The position numbers and the translations under genes were made by a program. A stretch of DNA of 64,000 bases. It comes from Aureobasidium sp. EXF-3400. Taxonomy: Eukaryota; Ascomycota; Dothideomycetes; Dothideales; Saccotheciaceae. The stretch covers positions 1-64,000 of the forward strand of contig SWBL01000019.1 of assembly GCA_024195585.1 (NCBI GenBank), written 5' to 3'. Under the pieces are notes generated by a model that ran no database searches, had not been told where the DNA came from, and was given only the letters and a program-made list of their open reading frames with translations. Every line of letters starts with the position of its first letter. Within the stretch, counting starts at the first letter, position 1. Of this stretch, positions 1 to 10,303 are shown piece by piece.

Positions 1-1
1 A

Positions 2-757
2 TGGAACGTCGACGAGGACTGGCTCTCCAAGGAGTTCGAGGAGTTCTCTCCCGTCTCCGTCAGAGTCATCACCCACGCCGACTCCGGCCGCTCCAAGGGC
101 TTCTCATACGTCGAGTTCGCCGACGTCGATGCCGCCACCCAGGCTCTCAACGCCAAGCACGGTACCGACCTTGATGGCCGTACCCTCAAGTGCGACTTCA
201 GCACTCCCAGAGACAACAGCAACCGCAGCTACGACAAGAACCAGGTTGGTGCCCGCGCCAATGCCTTCGGTGACAAGCAGCAAGGCGCTCCTTCCACCAC
301 TCTCTTCGTTGGAAACGTTTCATTCAACACCACCACCGACAGCCTTACTGGTTACTTCTCTGAGTTCGGTAGCATCAACAGCATCCGTCTCCCTACCGAC
401 CGCGAGACCGGTGCCCCCAAGGGCTTCGGTTACGTCGAGTTCGGCTCCGTCGAGGAGGCCAAGGCCGCTCTCGAGGGCCTCAACGGCGCTGATGTTGATG
501 GCCGTAACATTCGCCTGGACTTCGCTGCTCCCCGTGACAACAACGGTGGCGGCGGTGGTGGCTTCGGCGGCGGTCGTGGTGGCGGTCGCGGTGGTCGCGG
601 CGGCTTCAACGACCGTGGTGGTCGTGGCGGTGGCCGTGGTGGACGTGGCGGCTTTGGTGACCGTGGTGGTCGCGGCGGCCGTGGTGGTGGTCGTGGTGGA
701 TCTACCAACCGTGGCGGCTTTGGCGACTTCCAGGGTAACCGCATGTCTTTTGACTAA
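2..757 (+). CDS. NSR1: Nucleolin-like RRM/RGG protein (Nsr1/Gar2 type), 5' truncated by window
   Basis: The reading frame is open from base 2, without a start, to TAA at 755-757 (251 visible residues), so the N-terminal part lies outside the window. The visible protein begins inside an RRM (WNVDEDWL, RNP1-like KGFSYVEF). A second complete RRM follows at about residues 90-165 (RNP2 LFVGNV, RNP1 KGFGYVEF). The end is a glycine/arginine-rich RGG tail of about 75 residues closing in MSFD. Two RRMs followed by an RGG tail is the Nsr1/gar2/nucleolin plan. These are nucleolar proteins needed for pre-rRNA processing and 40S assembly; the acidic serine-rich N-terminus they normally carry would be upstream. 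The RGG tail has repetitive GGT/GGC codons, which create long spurious antisense frames. Family assignment is firm; orthology to Nsr1 rather than another RRM-RGG protein is likely. Confidence 0.88.
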   Translation, partial: WNVDEDWLSKEFEEFSPVSVRVITHADSGRSKGFSYVEFADVDAATQALNAKHGTDLDGRTLKCDFSTPRDNSNRSYDKNQVGARANAFGDKQQGAPSTTLFVGNVSFNTTTDSLTGYFSEFGSINSIRLPTDRETGAPKGFGYVEFGSVEEAKAALEGLNGADVDGRNIRLDFAAPRDNNGGGGGGFGGGRGGGRGGRGGFNDRGGRGGGRGGRGGFGDRGGRGGRGGGRGGSTNRGGFGDFQGNRMSFD

Positions 758-1590
758 GCGATTCGCTCGACATCTAATCGGTTCATGTCCTTTATCACAA
801 AAAGTTTGGCGTTCACGGATACCTGGGGTAGCATGATCATTCGGTCGATTATACGGCAGCGAAAGACACGGTTGCTGGGAACTGGGTGCTTTGTACAATC
901 ACGGCGCTAGGTGAGTTGTAGCTATTCGATAGCGTAGTAGTTTGATAGCATATTATGTCAAAAGATATACACCAACAACAAAGGATCACCTTAGGTCACA
1001 TGTGCAATTACTATAGCGATACACGACTCAGGGTCCTGCAGGTGAGATATACAGCATGCAGGTGGTTGGGCATCGATCAGCCTTTCAAGGCAATATCAGG
1101 TATACATGTAGAATCCATATGCAGCCAAAGAGGGCCAGGCCAATCACAACAAGGTATATCCTGCTCCTTTGTCGAGTTGCAGACGTGTTATTCATGGAGC
1201 AGACATATGAAACGAAGGACCAAGAGGAGCGAAGCTTAAAGGGTGGCCACTTGATCGGACCGTTGCGTGACCCGCGGAGGTGGGGTATACTCATACACCG
1301 ACTCGAATCGCATCATCGACAACGATCACTTCGTCTCCTGCCAACGACTTGCACCCTTATTTCTTGGGCCTTGACGGACTGCAGTGTCTGCCGCATGATT
1401 CGTTGGTGCCTGTTTGCTTAGGAACATTAGGCTGCACTACTCTATCCTATCTCTCCCTCCCTCAGGCTCGTCTCCAGGACCAGCCACTCACCCCTCCCTT
1501 CGTACCACTTACCATCCGTCCTCTGGCGTCGCAAACCACATAAGACTTTGAAGCCAGACACATCATAGCCCATACGCGCCATCATCCACC
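758..1590. other. Intergenic, nucleolin-like 3' flank and next promoter
   Basis: No supported gene. It holds the 3' flank of the nucleolin-like gene and the promoter of the membrane protein gene. The last 150 bases are pyrimidine-rich on the plus strand (about 1439-1530), common just upstream of fungal start sites. Short frames here have no recognisable domain. Confidence 0.5.
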
Positions 1591-2983
1591 ATGTCAAACC
1601 ACTTGAATCCTGGAAACAGAGGTCATGGGCCGACCGCCGATGCAGGCCGGACTCGGTCAGAAGGTAAGAAGCAAGCGTGTGACTCGACTGCGTCTTCGTA
1701 CCTATCCACCTCCTGTCTTTACGTATGCTTGTTGTGTTTGTCTGTCTTGTTACGCCTCTTCCTGTTCCTTCATGGCTGGCATGGACGAGGACCGTGAAGG
1801 CAGTGCTGACACCTATCGTCCAGATTCGTGGATTGAGATCTCCTCTCAACCCTCGTCGTCGTCGCTCTCCTCTGCTGCCGACGAGATCGTAACCACTGGT
1901 CTTCGTGTCCATCAAATGCCAGCCTCATACCGTCGAAGACGCCAAAGACCTGGTCGACCCTCGCGACTCAACATCGCCAGTCGTGCCGCAAGTGCTGGCG
2001 CTGCCAGCAGTCAAGAAGAATATGAAGAGAGCGAGAGCGATGACGATCATGTTATAACTTCGTCTGCTGAAGGACCCAGACTTCCAGCTACGCATGTCAG
2101 AGATGCCATGGTCGAGTCCTCGGATGATGATGAGAATAGGACAGCCGTCAACTACCCTATCAACAATGACAACGTCTTTACGCCCCAGCCGAATGCCTTC
2201 TCTCATCCTTCGAGCCATCCTGTCAGACACGCGAGTCAGCCTGTCCCAGGCTCGTACTTTCCCGCTCAACCCGAACGTCGTCATTCGGCCAGGCACTCGT
2301 ACCCTTCTCGTGCAGAGGCCAGAGTTCAACACTCGCCCTTCAACATGCTCTCCCCGAACCACAACGCAGCTGCTGACCACGAAGCTGCTCTCCGCGCCAG
2401 TCTTTCCACTCTGCAATCTTTCGCTGCCGCTGCTCGTGGACTTCCCAAGTCAAACACCCGCGCTACAGCTGATGCCCCCCCTCCTGCCTCAAACAGGATT
2501 CAGCCAAACACACTGCGCATGGTACCTGCCTCTGCTCTCGAAAACAACTCTCCTCTCCTAGCTCCCGTTACCGAGCCCACATTCAAGCCAACCATCCGCC
2601 GTGCATCTACCTCCACTTCCGCTTCTGCCGAAGGCCGTTCTACCAAATCGGAGGGCAAACGGAAAGGTACTTCTGGTCGTGGTTCATCCAAGGAACGAAG
2701 ACTGATCAAGAAACGCCGCAACTCCGGCGCTGTCTATGGTGCTGACGACATGACTGTCAGTCCAACGCTCTTCACTTGGGTGGTCAGCGTGGGCGTGGTA
2801 GTTGTTTTCAGCGCCATCAGCTTCTCCGCTGGTTACTCCATGGGCAAAGAAGCTGGCAGATTCGAAATGACTGGCACCGGCGAAGGAGCCACAGCTTGCG
2901 CACGAGAAGCTGGCAAGAGCGGTCTGGGATTTAGGAAGTCCAAGTTGTTCAGCATTGCCTCGAGCGTTGGCGTTGGTGCTTGA
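1591..2983 (+). CDS. Serine-rich single-pass membrane protein, function unknown
   Basis: Two exons, 1591-1663 and 1824-2983, give 410 aa. The 160-nt intron has donor GTAAGA, a CTGAC branch point and acceptor CAG, and it rejoins the frame as an Asp codon (RTRSE|DSWIEISS). The start has an A at -3 and gives MSNHLNPG. The protein is disordered and rich in Ser, Pro and His, with an acidic patch (about residues 100-115) and a basic KERRLIKKRR stretch. One hydrophobic segment follows at about residues 333-357 (FTWVVSVGVVVVFSAISFSAG), then a tail of about 50 residues. The basic stretch before the helix suggests its orientation in the membrane (inference). I recognise no domain. A start inside the intron (MAGMDEDREG) is possible but less likely because it would discard well-formed splice signals. 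Confidence 0.75.
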
Positions 2984-3746
2984 GTGAATTCCACGCTCTG
3001 TTCTTTTTGGACTGGGTTCAGAGACGAGTACGAAGACGAAGATCTGGTTATGATGAGATGCTGCTTTAACGTGAATTTACAGAAGGACGATTGGCTTTTG
3101 ACGCGCATGAATGGGATCTCGGGAACAAGGGAGTACAGTACATGATTCGGGGGTTGAAAGGCGTTTTCTGTGGAGTCTTGGTTTTGGAGGGCATAATACC
3201 ACTTTGTTGATCGTGAATGGACTAAGGAGGATGATATACCTGGTCAGAACTACTCTATATGCAGAAACTATCAAATTGAGAAATACACTTGAATACGCGA
3301 TTCTTTCTGCCTCATTGACCTTTCATCGAACATTCCGTATCGAGCATTGATTCCCAGGTGTCTCTCTGAAGCGGTGGCTGCAACTTCAGTGCTTCTACAT
3401 TTGTGGTCCCAACGAGCAACATAGAAGTCAATGCAAGTATAAAAGTGATACCTATATAAGCAGAAAATCCCCCTGAAGCGCATATAGACGAGTGGAAGCG
3501 TATAAATCATCGTTAAGAGCAACTATACACGCTTCCATTTTGAGGCAGGGTCGTACTCTCGGCAAGTGACATGATGCTCAACCACATGTTCCAACAGCGG
3601 TGACATGGATATTTAGTTGCACGGAGACAATTGGCACAGTATTGAGAGAATTATGGATGCATATTATGTACTGCCGATAAGGGCTACTTCTGCTTGAACG
3701 ACCTTTTGATGCAAGAACAACAACCGAGTGTCTCGATCCCACCAAC
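2984..3746. other. Convergent intergenic region
   Basis: The 3' flanks of two converging genes meet here. No frame has a domain, codon bias or splice signals that would support a gene, and I see no structured repeat. Confidence 0.5.
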
Positions 3747-5252
3747 CTACTCTTCCACAGCAAAGAAACCAACACGAAAGACGAAGTTGCCGTTAGCTGG
3801 ATCCGTAAGAGCGGCTTGAGTATCACTCCAAGGCTCATCTTGAAGGTTCTGCTTGACCGTCATGGAATCCCCAAATGCCGACGTTGTGTACTGCAGCAGT
3901 AATTTACTCAGGTCAATACCGAGAAACTGACATCTAAACTGGATTCGGATCTGCTCGTACAACAATGGCTCCTCGACCATCTGTCTTGGATCCTTTCTTA
4001 ACTTCTGCAATTCCGAAGGGGGGTCGACGCCTCTGGCTTGAGCTCGGTTCAAGGCGCGCCTGAGTCCGGATTTTATGCACTCGGACTCTAGATCATGATC
4101 CCAGATGACAGCGAAAGACCTTGGAGCCGGGGTGATGTTGGCAACCGGCTTCTCAGAGCTAGCAGCGTCGGCCGGCAGAGTGATAGGAGCATGACATGGT
4201 GTTATTTCGATGTTGTGGATGGTGGAGTAGCTGAGTTGGGCAGCGAATTGCTTGGGACTAGAGGGGTCCAGGCCATGAGCGGTGATGATATGGCTTGCTG
4301 GCTTTGACGCAGTCATAGTCATGGGTGGAACAGCCGAACGCATCCATGGCGGTTTGTGTTCATCGTTCACAGGTTGACCAGATTTGAAGTTGTCGTTCTT
4401 GTATCTAGTGTCAAAGACGTTTGACTTCATAATGTTTCGCATGTGCCGAAGGAGCAAAAAGCATCTGTTGTACGATTCGAGAAAGTCCTCTCCTTGTAAG
4501 GGTGACAGGATTGGAGCTCTGACAGGGTAGCTGATTTGAGGGCACTGATGAGTGGGGTATGTCATATTGAACTTCTGGCAGTCATGTTGGTGCTGCAGCT
4601 GGTTTTGCTTATCTGAGGCGGCGGTCATGGTGAACAGATCAGCTCTCAAATTGATTAGTACAATAGCGAGATGTTCTGCTTTTCTGGCATTTGAAAGACC
4701 CTTGCCATCAGAAGTGAGTAGGGACCAGTCTTTGTCGATGACTGCTGCCTCTCGATTGCGCTCAGCATCGCGTATAAGGGTAAGTGCCAGTTCTTTGTTG
4801 AGCTTGTGGATGACAGGATAGATGGCGACCGTGGCGCGCAGCAAGGGCCATGCGATTGCGCAGATGTGAAGTTCAGAAATCGAAATGAAACCAAGGTAGC
4901 CAGCAAGTCTTCTTTCGGCTTGAGAATCGAAGAATGTCTCTGGACGTTTGGGGTTTCCAGGACTGTTGTGCAGAGGAGGATTGAGAGATTCATCGTGAAC
5001 AACAGCATCCACATCATCTTCGTCTAGTCTGGCGCGTTTGGATGGCGGTGGCTGGGTGAGATCAGGTTGTGGAGCGGCGGTCGAGTCAGCCGTGAGATTA
5101 ACATAGGTCAGATTGACCTGGGGTGATGGCCGTGGAAGAATTTGTGAGGGTGGCATCTCTGTTATGCTTGTGTACTGGAGTGCAGAAGGCGGTGGCAGAG
5201 GTGGACCGAGATATGGCTCAACCATGTTGATGCGGTCGATGGAATGAGCCAT
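3747..5252 (-). CDS. Hypothetical 501-aa protein with putative nuclear localisation signal
   Basis: One unbroken frame of 501 codons with an ATG start (MAHSIDRINMVEPY). I do not recognise the family. The first 100 residues are proline-rich and disordered. They include a candidate nuclear localisation signal, PPSKRARLDEDD, near residue 73. The middle part (about 110-300) looks folded and mostly helical (ICAIAWPLLRATVAIYPVIHKLNKEL is split here only by residue choice; several further helices follow), with a His/Gln/Cys-containing stretch. The C-terminal 120 residues contain a basic helical segment (GLRRALNRAQARG). Length without stops and even composition make a real gene likely. It is transcribed divergently from the checkpoint kinase across 902 bp. 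No DNA-binding or catalytic signature is visible, so a nuclear role is only inferred. Confidence 0.65.
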   Translation of the reverse strand: MAHSIDRINMVEPYLGPPLPPPSALQYTSITEMPPSQILPRPSPQVNLTYVNLTADSTAAPQPDLTQPPPSKRARLDEDDVDAVVHDESLNPPLHNSPGNPKRPETFFDSQAERRLAGYLGFISISELHICAIAWPLLRATVAIYPVIHKLNKELALTLIRDAERNREAAVIDKDWSLLTSDGKGLSNARKAEHLAIVLINLRADLFTMTAASDKQNQLQHQHDCQKFNMTYPTHQCPQISYPVRAPILSPLQGEDFLESYNRCFLLLRHMRNIMKSNVFDTRYKNDNFKSGQPVNDEHKPPWMRSAVPPMTMTASKPASHIITAHGLDPSSPKQFAAQLSYSTIHNIEITPCHAPITLPADAASSEKPVANITPAPRSFAVIWDHDLESECIKSGLRRALNRAQARGVDPPSELQKLRKDPRQMVEEPLLYEQIRIQFRCQFLGIDLSKLLLQYTTSAFGDSMTVKQNLQDEPWSDTQAALTDPANGNFVFRVGFFAVEE

Positions 5253-6154
5253 AAGGGCGAAGACGGACTATGTTGAAACAAGATCAGGTAGTGACACGTG
5301 AGTTATGGCAGGCACAATCATGGAAGCTGCCCCTAGCCAGTCGCGAATGTAAACGTGTTGTCACAATGCACAATCGCTCCAAATTTCAGAGTAGATCCAG
5401 TAGGAGACAACGATGACAGGGCTCCCAATAGTGAGCGGGTTTCCCAAGCATTAAATGTGCACTTGAATATTTACCAAGAAAGCACGCTGAGCAATAGCTG
5501 AGATGAGGTACGCTCTTTCCGCACAAGCATAAGAGTCAGACCTATCGAGAGATGACTACCGTCTTTGCAGACTCGAAGCTGGCAAAGTCTCGGTGGGTTG
5601 GTATGCTCACAGAGTCGGTTGGTAATAGCTGTCAAATCGAGGTACAAGCTTACAAGGCAGACGGCCGCTCCGTACTTGGCAGACTTGACTCGAAAGGGCA
5701 ACTGTCGGTCGATCGCTCGCGTCCGGTCGGTTGTACCGCAACTGGTTCGCGACTCGCGACTGCTTTCCCTCTATCTCTGTTTACACGATCGCAACCAATT
5801 GACTCGACACCATCCACACCGAATCAGTCCTGCGCGATACAGTCGCTAGAGTCGTTGCCCATCGCCTACTAGCCTGAAGTTCCGCCGTACCTGCGACAGA
5901 CAAGGCTCGCCCGAATCTGGGGCGTACCGAGACATTCGATCCATACCAAGACCATCGCGAAAAAAACATACCATTGTGATCGCACTGGGACCAATATCAA
6001 GAGTTGGGAGAACCAGACATAGGCGTGCGTCGTTCGCTTCGCTTTCACTCTCGAGTCCAAGCCCCGGCCCAGGCTGCCAGTGAGCTACGGCTGGGGTTGT
6101 TCAATAATTCCATACCTTCCTCATTTTTCTCTACACCTCACTTCGTCAAACACC
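5253..6154. promoter_or_regulatory. Divergent promoter, orphan gene / FHA kinase
   Basis: 902 bp between two divergent starts. The final 45 bases before the kinase ATG are pyrimidine-rich (CCTCATTTTTCTCTACACCT), and the ATG sits in CACCATGG, a strong fungal context. Short frames here lack any domain and I reject them as genes. Confidence 0.5.
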
Positions 6155-9100
6155 ATGGTTGCTACAAGGGGAACCGCCCATCCGGATCGGACCCCAACAC
6201 AGCGTCAATCTGCTCAACACGAGACGCAATCTACCCAGCAAGCTACCCAACAAGCCACTCAGCAAGCCACTCAACAAGACGAACCAGAACTCGACGAGGT
6301 CGAGGTTGCTGATGTCGTCTGCATTCTCCACCCATGCTCGCTTGCTGCCTACCAAGTTGTCGTCAATACAGCACTGAGAGCTCCTCAACACGTACTGCAG
6401 AATGTGACCCCCAGCACCTACAGTGATGGTCTAAGCATGGCAGACCTTGAGAAAGAAGAGACTTTTCCAGCTCCCGGAGAAGATCAGAGACATCCTCTAG
6501 ATCTAGCTCTGCGTATGTCTGCCAAGGTCTATAATCCCGTCATGGGCTTCGTCTTTGGTCGCAATCCAAATGCTTGCGACATTGTTATTGATACCGACAC
6601 TGTCAAAAGAGTCAGCAACATGCATTTTAGGATCTACATGACTGATGCTGGTGTCTGTATGCTACACGACATGTCCACCAACGGCACCATCGTCGATGGC
6701 AAGCTTTTGAGAGGTAGGGGCAGTAACAATGCCGCTACCATGATGCTTACCGCCGGCTCTGTCATTCAGATTCTGTCGACAAAAAGAGACGAGAGCCTGA
6801 AGTTCATCTTTCGCATCCCCTCACGAGACAACCATTATGAAGAATATGGCAGAAGATTTGCCGCCTACTTGCATCAAGTCAACCTTGCAAAAGAAAAACA
6901 AGAACGAAACGGCCAGACTCAGGGCGCGCGGCCTGCGAAAGCCCAATCAAAGACAGCACCTAATGTGAAGCCTATGCTGCTGCAGGGAAACCCTTTCGGT
7001 ATGCATTGGAGCGGCGGCGATAAGTACAACGTCACTGGCCATCTCGGAAAGGGTGCTTTCGCTACTGTATATCGGCTCAACAGTAAAAGTAACGGTCAGA
7101 TGTTCGCAGCAAAAGAGCTGGAGAAGAGGAGATTTATGAAGAACGGTGTCATCGACAAGAAGCTCGACAATGAATTGCGTATTATGAAGGGCATCAGTCA
7201 TCCGCACGTTGTGCAATACATCGATTGCCACGACGTCAAAAATCATCTTTACATCATCATGGAGCTGGTGCCTTTTGGCGATCTGCAGCAATGGCTCGGG
7301 ACAAATGGCCCCCTGCCCGAGGCTCTTGCTAAACCAATGGCAATTCAAGTTTTCGACGCGCTGGCGTACTTACATCGCAACATGATCACTCATCGCGACA
7401 TAAAACCGGACAATATCCTCATCGCCGACACCAACCCTCAATCCTTCAAAGTCAAGCTTTCCGATTTTGGACTCTCGAAGGTTATCTCTGACAATGAGAC
7501 ATTTCTCAAGACCTTCTGTGGCACGCTGCTCTACTGTGCACCAGAAGTCTTCCCTCATTATGATGCCCACTTCAATGTTCAAGGACGTAAGCGCGATCGC
7601 AAAGGCGCTTCGCAACAACGAGGGAAATATCACTCTTACAGTTCGTCTGTCGACATATGGTCGTTTGGTGGAGTACTGTGGTATGCCATGAGCACGAAGC
7701 CACCATTCGAAGGTATTGCAGACAACACTGGCAGAGCCATGTTCGAACGGATCGTCAGCACCAGCCTCGACACAACCGTTCTCGAAAAGCATCACGTCTC
7801 CGATTACGCTATAGATTTGTTAGAAGACATGCTTAACACTGATCCTGCTGTCAGACCGTCTGCGTTGCAATGCCTTTCATACCCCTGGCTAGGTGGAGAC
7901 GCGAGTCAGATCGAGGATGAGCCCCAATCAGGCCTCCTGACGATTGAAGAAGAGGACACAGAGGCAGGTGCGGCTCACGATCTGTCTCAATTGAGCATTC
8001 AAGGAAGGTGGAGCACGACGAAGGGGGTGGGCGTGGATTCCGGCGACTCGGACATGCTAGACCCTCGACAATCAAAACGTTTCAAGAGTGGACAGATCAT
8101 CTCTCAAGCGGATGCGCCTCCACCACAGCCAACTCAATTCCTGCGCCCGTCGAATGCTGCCGAGGAACCTGGCATCGAAGAGCTTCCAGTGAACCAGCAA
8201 CCTCCACGTCTCTTCGGCGAGGTCCAACCTTCATTAGTAAGAAGTTCAGGCGTGTTCGGCACTCAGCTCCAAAAACCCACATTCGCACCACCACCGGAAC
8301 AGTCTGGTGTAGTTCTGCCAAAGTCTCAGAATGTGCAGAATGAGTTGTTCACATCTGCTGCCAGTCACCAACCAGAAGACCAACTGGAGGGTGTCAGGAT
8401 GAGAGCCTCATCTGAAAGCGATTCACATGCCTCCCACAATTTCGCGAGTCTTGTGGGAGCTGAATCAGATTTGCGAGATCTTAATATGCACTCCTCGCAA
8501 TCAGCGTTCTCGGCGACCGCTGATGAGAGCGAACCTACCACTTCTACCACACCAAATGATCCACCCCAGGCGTCTGCAGGCCAGACTGGTGGGAGTATGG
8601 AAGAAACGCCTCGTCCAGCTCAACCAGCTGAGAGAAAACTATCTTTCAATCGACAGATCAGCCTTCCGCTTTCTGCATCATCCTTCTATGACCCCACAGA
8701 TCCTAGCACGCATTCTCTCGAGTATGCCTCCTCTGTCAGCGGCCACGACTTTACTAGTCACAGCCTTTTACCTGGAGCGAGTTTCCATTCACTACCACCG
8801 ACGACTGCCAACTCTGGGGTTGGCTTTGAATTCGATCAACCACTGCATACAGTTGCACAGACACAACCCGAGTTCATTCGCCCTGCGCCCCGTTTGGGCC
8901 GTCTGACAACGACCTCCGACTCATTCTGTGCCGTGACACTTGATCTCGCCTCTCGCATCACGACGTGGGGTCGGAGTCCCCTGAACACTGTCATCTTTCC
9001 AGACCCGTTAGACACTCGTGTACCCAAGCGCGGCATCATGATCTATTTCCACGCCAAGGGCATCGAAAAAGTGGAGAGGACCGGTGGTGACTGGACGAAA

Positions 9101-9358
9101 CTGCCCGATCTGCATTGCTTGATCGCCACGGATAGTAGCAATGGAGTTTTTGTCAACAATGTCAAGCTCAACGCCAAAGATGCAAAGGGCAAGCAGCTTT
9201 ACGGCAGAATCCATACTGGCGATGAAGTGACAGTCTGTCAAGGACACACCAAAGCAAACCTGTTGAAGTTCACTTGTGTCTTCAACCATGGCGAGGCGAA
9301 GGCGCGACGACAGTCCGATGGACCAGGATTTGAGATTGAGAAGATGGGACACGAATAA
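6155..9358 (+). CDS. FHA-domain checkpoint kinase of the Rad53/Chk2 family
   Basis: An intronless gene of 1,067 aa. I prefer the ATG at 6155 (CACCATGG context, MVATRGTAHP) over an in-frame ATG 25 codons upstream. An N-terminal FHA domain (about 117-207) has the phosphothreonine-binding features FGRNP, the N-x-H-F strand and STNGT. The kinase domain (about 290-578) has the glycine loop GKGAFATVY, Lys in AAKEL (~317), HRDIKPDN (~413), DFGL (~437) and APE (~462), with an insertion rich in basic residues after APE. A 350-residue disordered region with many SQ/TQ sites follows. A second, divergent FHA-like domain (about 930-1030) has WGRSPLN and SSNGVFVNN. FHA-kinase-FHA is the Rad53 layout, so I infer a DNA-damage/replication checkpoint effector activated by ATM/ATR kinases. 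The N-terminus has a TQQA tandem repeat (6233-6277). Confidence 0.9.
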   Translation: MVATRGTAHPDRTPTQRQSAQHETQSTQQATQQATQQATQQDEPELDEVEVADVVCILHPCSLAAYQVVVNTALRAPQHVLQNVTPSTYSDGLSMADLEKEETFPAPGEDQRHPLDLALRMSAKVYNPVMGFVFGRNPNACDIVIDTDTVKRVSNMHFRIYMTDAGVCMLHDMSTNGTIVDGKLLRGRGSNNAATMMLTAGSVIQILSTKRDESLKFIFRIPSRDNHYEEYGRRFAAYLHQVNLAKEKQERNGQTQGARPAKAQSKTAPNVKPMLLQGNPFGMHWSGGDKYNVTGHLGKGAFATVYRLNSKSNGQMFAAKELEKRRFMKNGVIDKKLDNELRIMKGISHPHVVQYIDCHDVKNHLYIIMELVPFGDLQQWLGTNGPLPEALAKPMAIQVFDALAYLHRNMITHRDIKPDNILIADTNPQSFKVKLSDFGLSKVISDNETFLKTFCGTLLYCAPEVFPHYDAHFNVQGRKRDRKGASQQRGKYHSYSSSVDIWSFGGVLWYAMSTKPPFEGIADNTGRAMFERIVSTSLDTTVLEKHHVSDYAIDLLEDMLNTDPAVRPSALQCLSYPWLGGDASQIEDEPQSGLLTIEEEDTEAGAAHDLSQLSIQGRWSTTKGVGVDSGDSDMLDPRQSKRFKSGQIISQADAPPPQPTQFLRPSNAAEEPGIEELPVNQQPPRLFGEVQPSLVRSSGVFGTQLQKPTFAPPPEQSGVVLPKSQNVQNELFTSAASHQPEDQLEGVRMRASSESDSHASHNFASLVGAESDLRDLNMHSSQSAFSATADESEPTTSTTPNDPPQASAGQTGGSMEETPRPAQPAERKLSFNRQISLPLSASSFYDPTDPSTHSLEYASSVSGHDFTSHSLLPGASFHSLPPTTANSGVGFEFDQPLHTVAQTQPEFIRPAPRLGRLTTTSDSFCAVTLDLASRITTWGRSPLNTVIFPDPLDTRVPKRGIMIYFHAKGIEKVERTGGDWTKLPDLHCLIATDSSNGVFVNNVKLNAKDAKGKQLYGRIHTGDEVTVCQGHTKANLLKFTCVFNHGEAKARRQSDGPGFEIEKMGHE
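6233..6277 (+). repeat. Coding TQQ/A tandem repeat in kinase N-terminus
   Basis: Five T-Q-Q units separated by Ala, encoded by roughly 12-bp repeats with synonymous differences. Codons alternate ACC/ACT and CAG/CAA, so this is not a fresh slippage product. Each unit adds a TQ dipeptide upstream of the FHA domain. Confidence 0.8.
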
Positions 9359-10303
9359 CGCGAAAAGAAAAAGAGGAAACAAACCACAAATTATGTATAT
9401 CTTATGAAGGACAAGCAATGGCATTTGGGGCATATTATGATTTTAAGGACATGAAAAAAGGATTGGCAGTTTGCATTTCATTTCAAACCACTATTTTTGT
9501 AGATCAGCGATGTAGATGGATGCACTACATATTCACCGAATGTACTCGAGCAATCTAGAAACTCGTCGACCTGTAAAATGGTAAGGAAAGAGCGACTCGC
9601 ATTCGATTACAAACGTGTGATCTGATTTGGCAGATCGCTTTAGAATGCTCGATTCGACAACGATAGTGTCGTAGTGATTTGCATGCAGTGATCCTTAGGG
9701 CATCGTGGTTTGGGGTTGCAAGATGCATCTGCGATCATACAATATACGGTAAATCGTCTCGACAAACCTCTAGCTCATATCTATTGCCGCTAGGCCATGT
9801 GTCTCACCATGTCTCTTCTCGAACACGTGCCAGATCAGGCAATCGTTGCCCTTTGTCCTCTTCTAAAGTCGGCATGACACATTTCTAGAGCAGAACAAGC
9901 TGACGTGTCGCTATTGATTTATTGCATGGTCTGGTGATATGAGAGTTGCCTTATGTATCACGTCGCAAAATCGGGCACAAAGGAGTAGCGCATCGTGCGA
10001 TGTTCTGAAGCAGTGTTGTAGAAAGTGGTATACAAGAGTGAAAAATCGGGGTATCGTTCAAGATCCAGGAGAGGCGAGGAGCAGTCGATATGCGCAGGAT
10101 CTAGGGAGCCTATAGGTATCTCCAATTCTCCATGCAGCAACTGGACCAGGCTTGTTGTCGCCATTGACTCTCGCCTCTTGGTTTCGTCGCAACACCTCAA
10201 AATGCAAGGGCTTTCTAGCCTCTATTGTCCTGCGCCCCAACGCCATGCATAATCCAACAATCGATCATAGTAGTTGTAGTTGTCTTCTTTAGTGTGAACA
10301 TAA
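9359..10303. other. Convergent intergenic region, no gene seen
   Basis: 945 bp between the kinase 3' end and the SEC72 3' end. A minus-strand frame of 80 codons at 9958-10200 has no domain or supporting signals. I see no RNA gene. Confidence 0.45.

Noticed and set aside
320..898. Long minus-strand frames (192 and 104 codons) opposite the nucleolin-like gene
   Set aside because: They are Thr/Ala/Pro-only low-complexity products of the antisense RGG repeat; the plus strand encodes clear RRM domains.
1625..1823. N-terminal extension of the membrane protein through the intron (Cys-rich MGRPPMQAG start)
   Set aside because: The region has donor, branch site and acceptor that join a better start in frame; the extension is cysteine-rich intron translation.
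5552..5872. 106-codon frame in the promoter of the FHA kinase
   Set aside because: No domain, overlaps other equally long frames in the same stretch, and lies in a divergent promoter.
9958..10200. 80-codon minus-strand frame after the kinase gene
   Set aside because: No domain, weak start and no splice or codon support; it lies in a convergent 3' flank.
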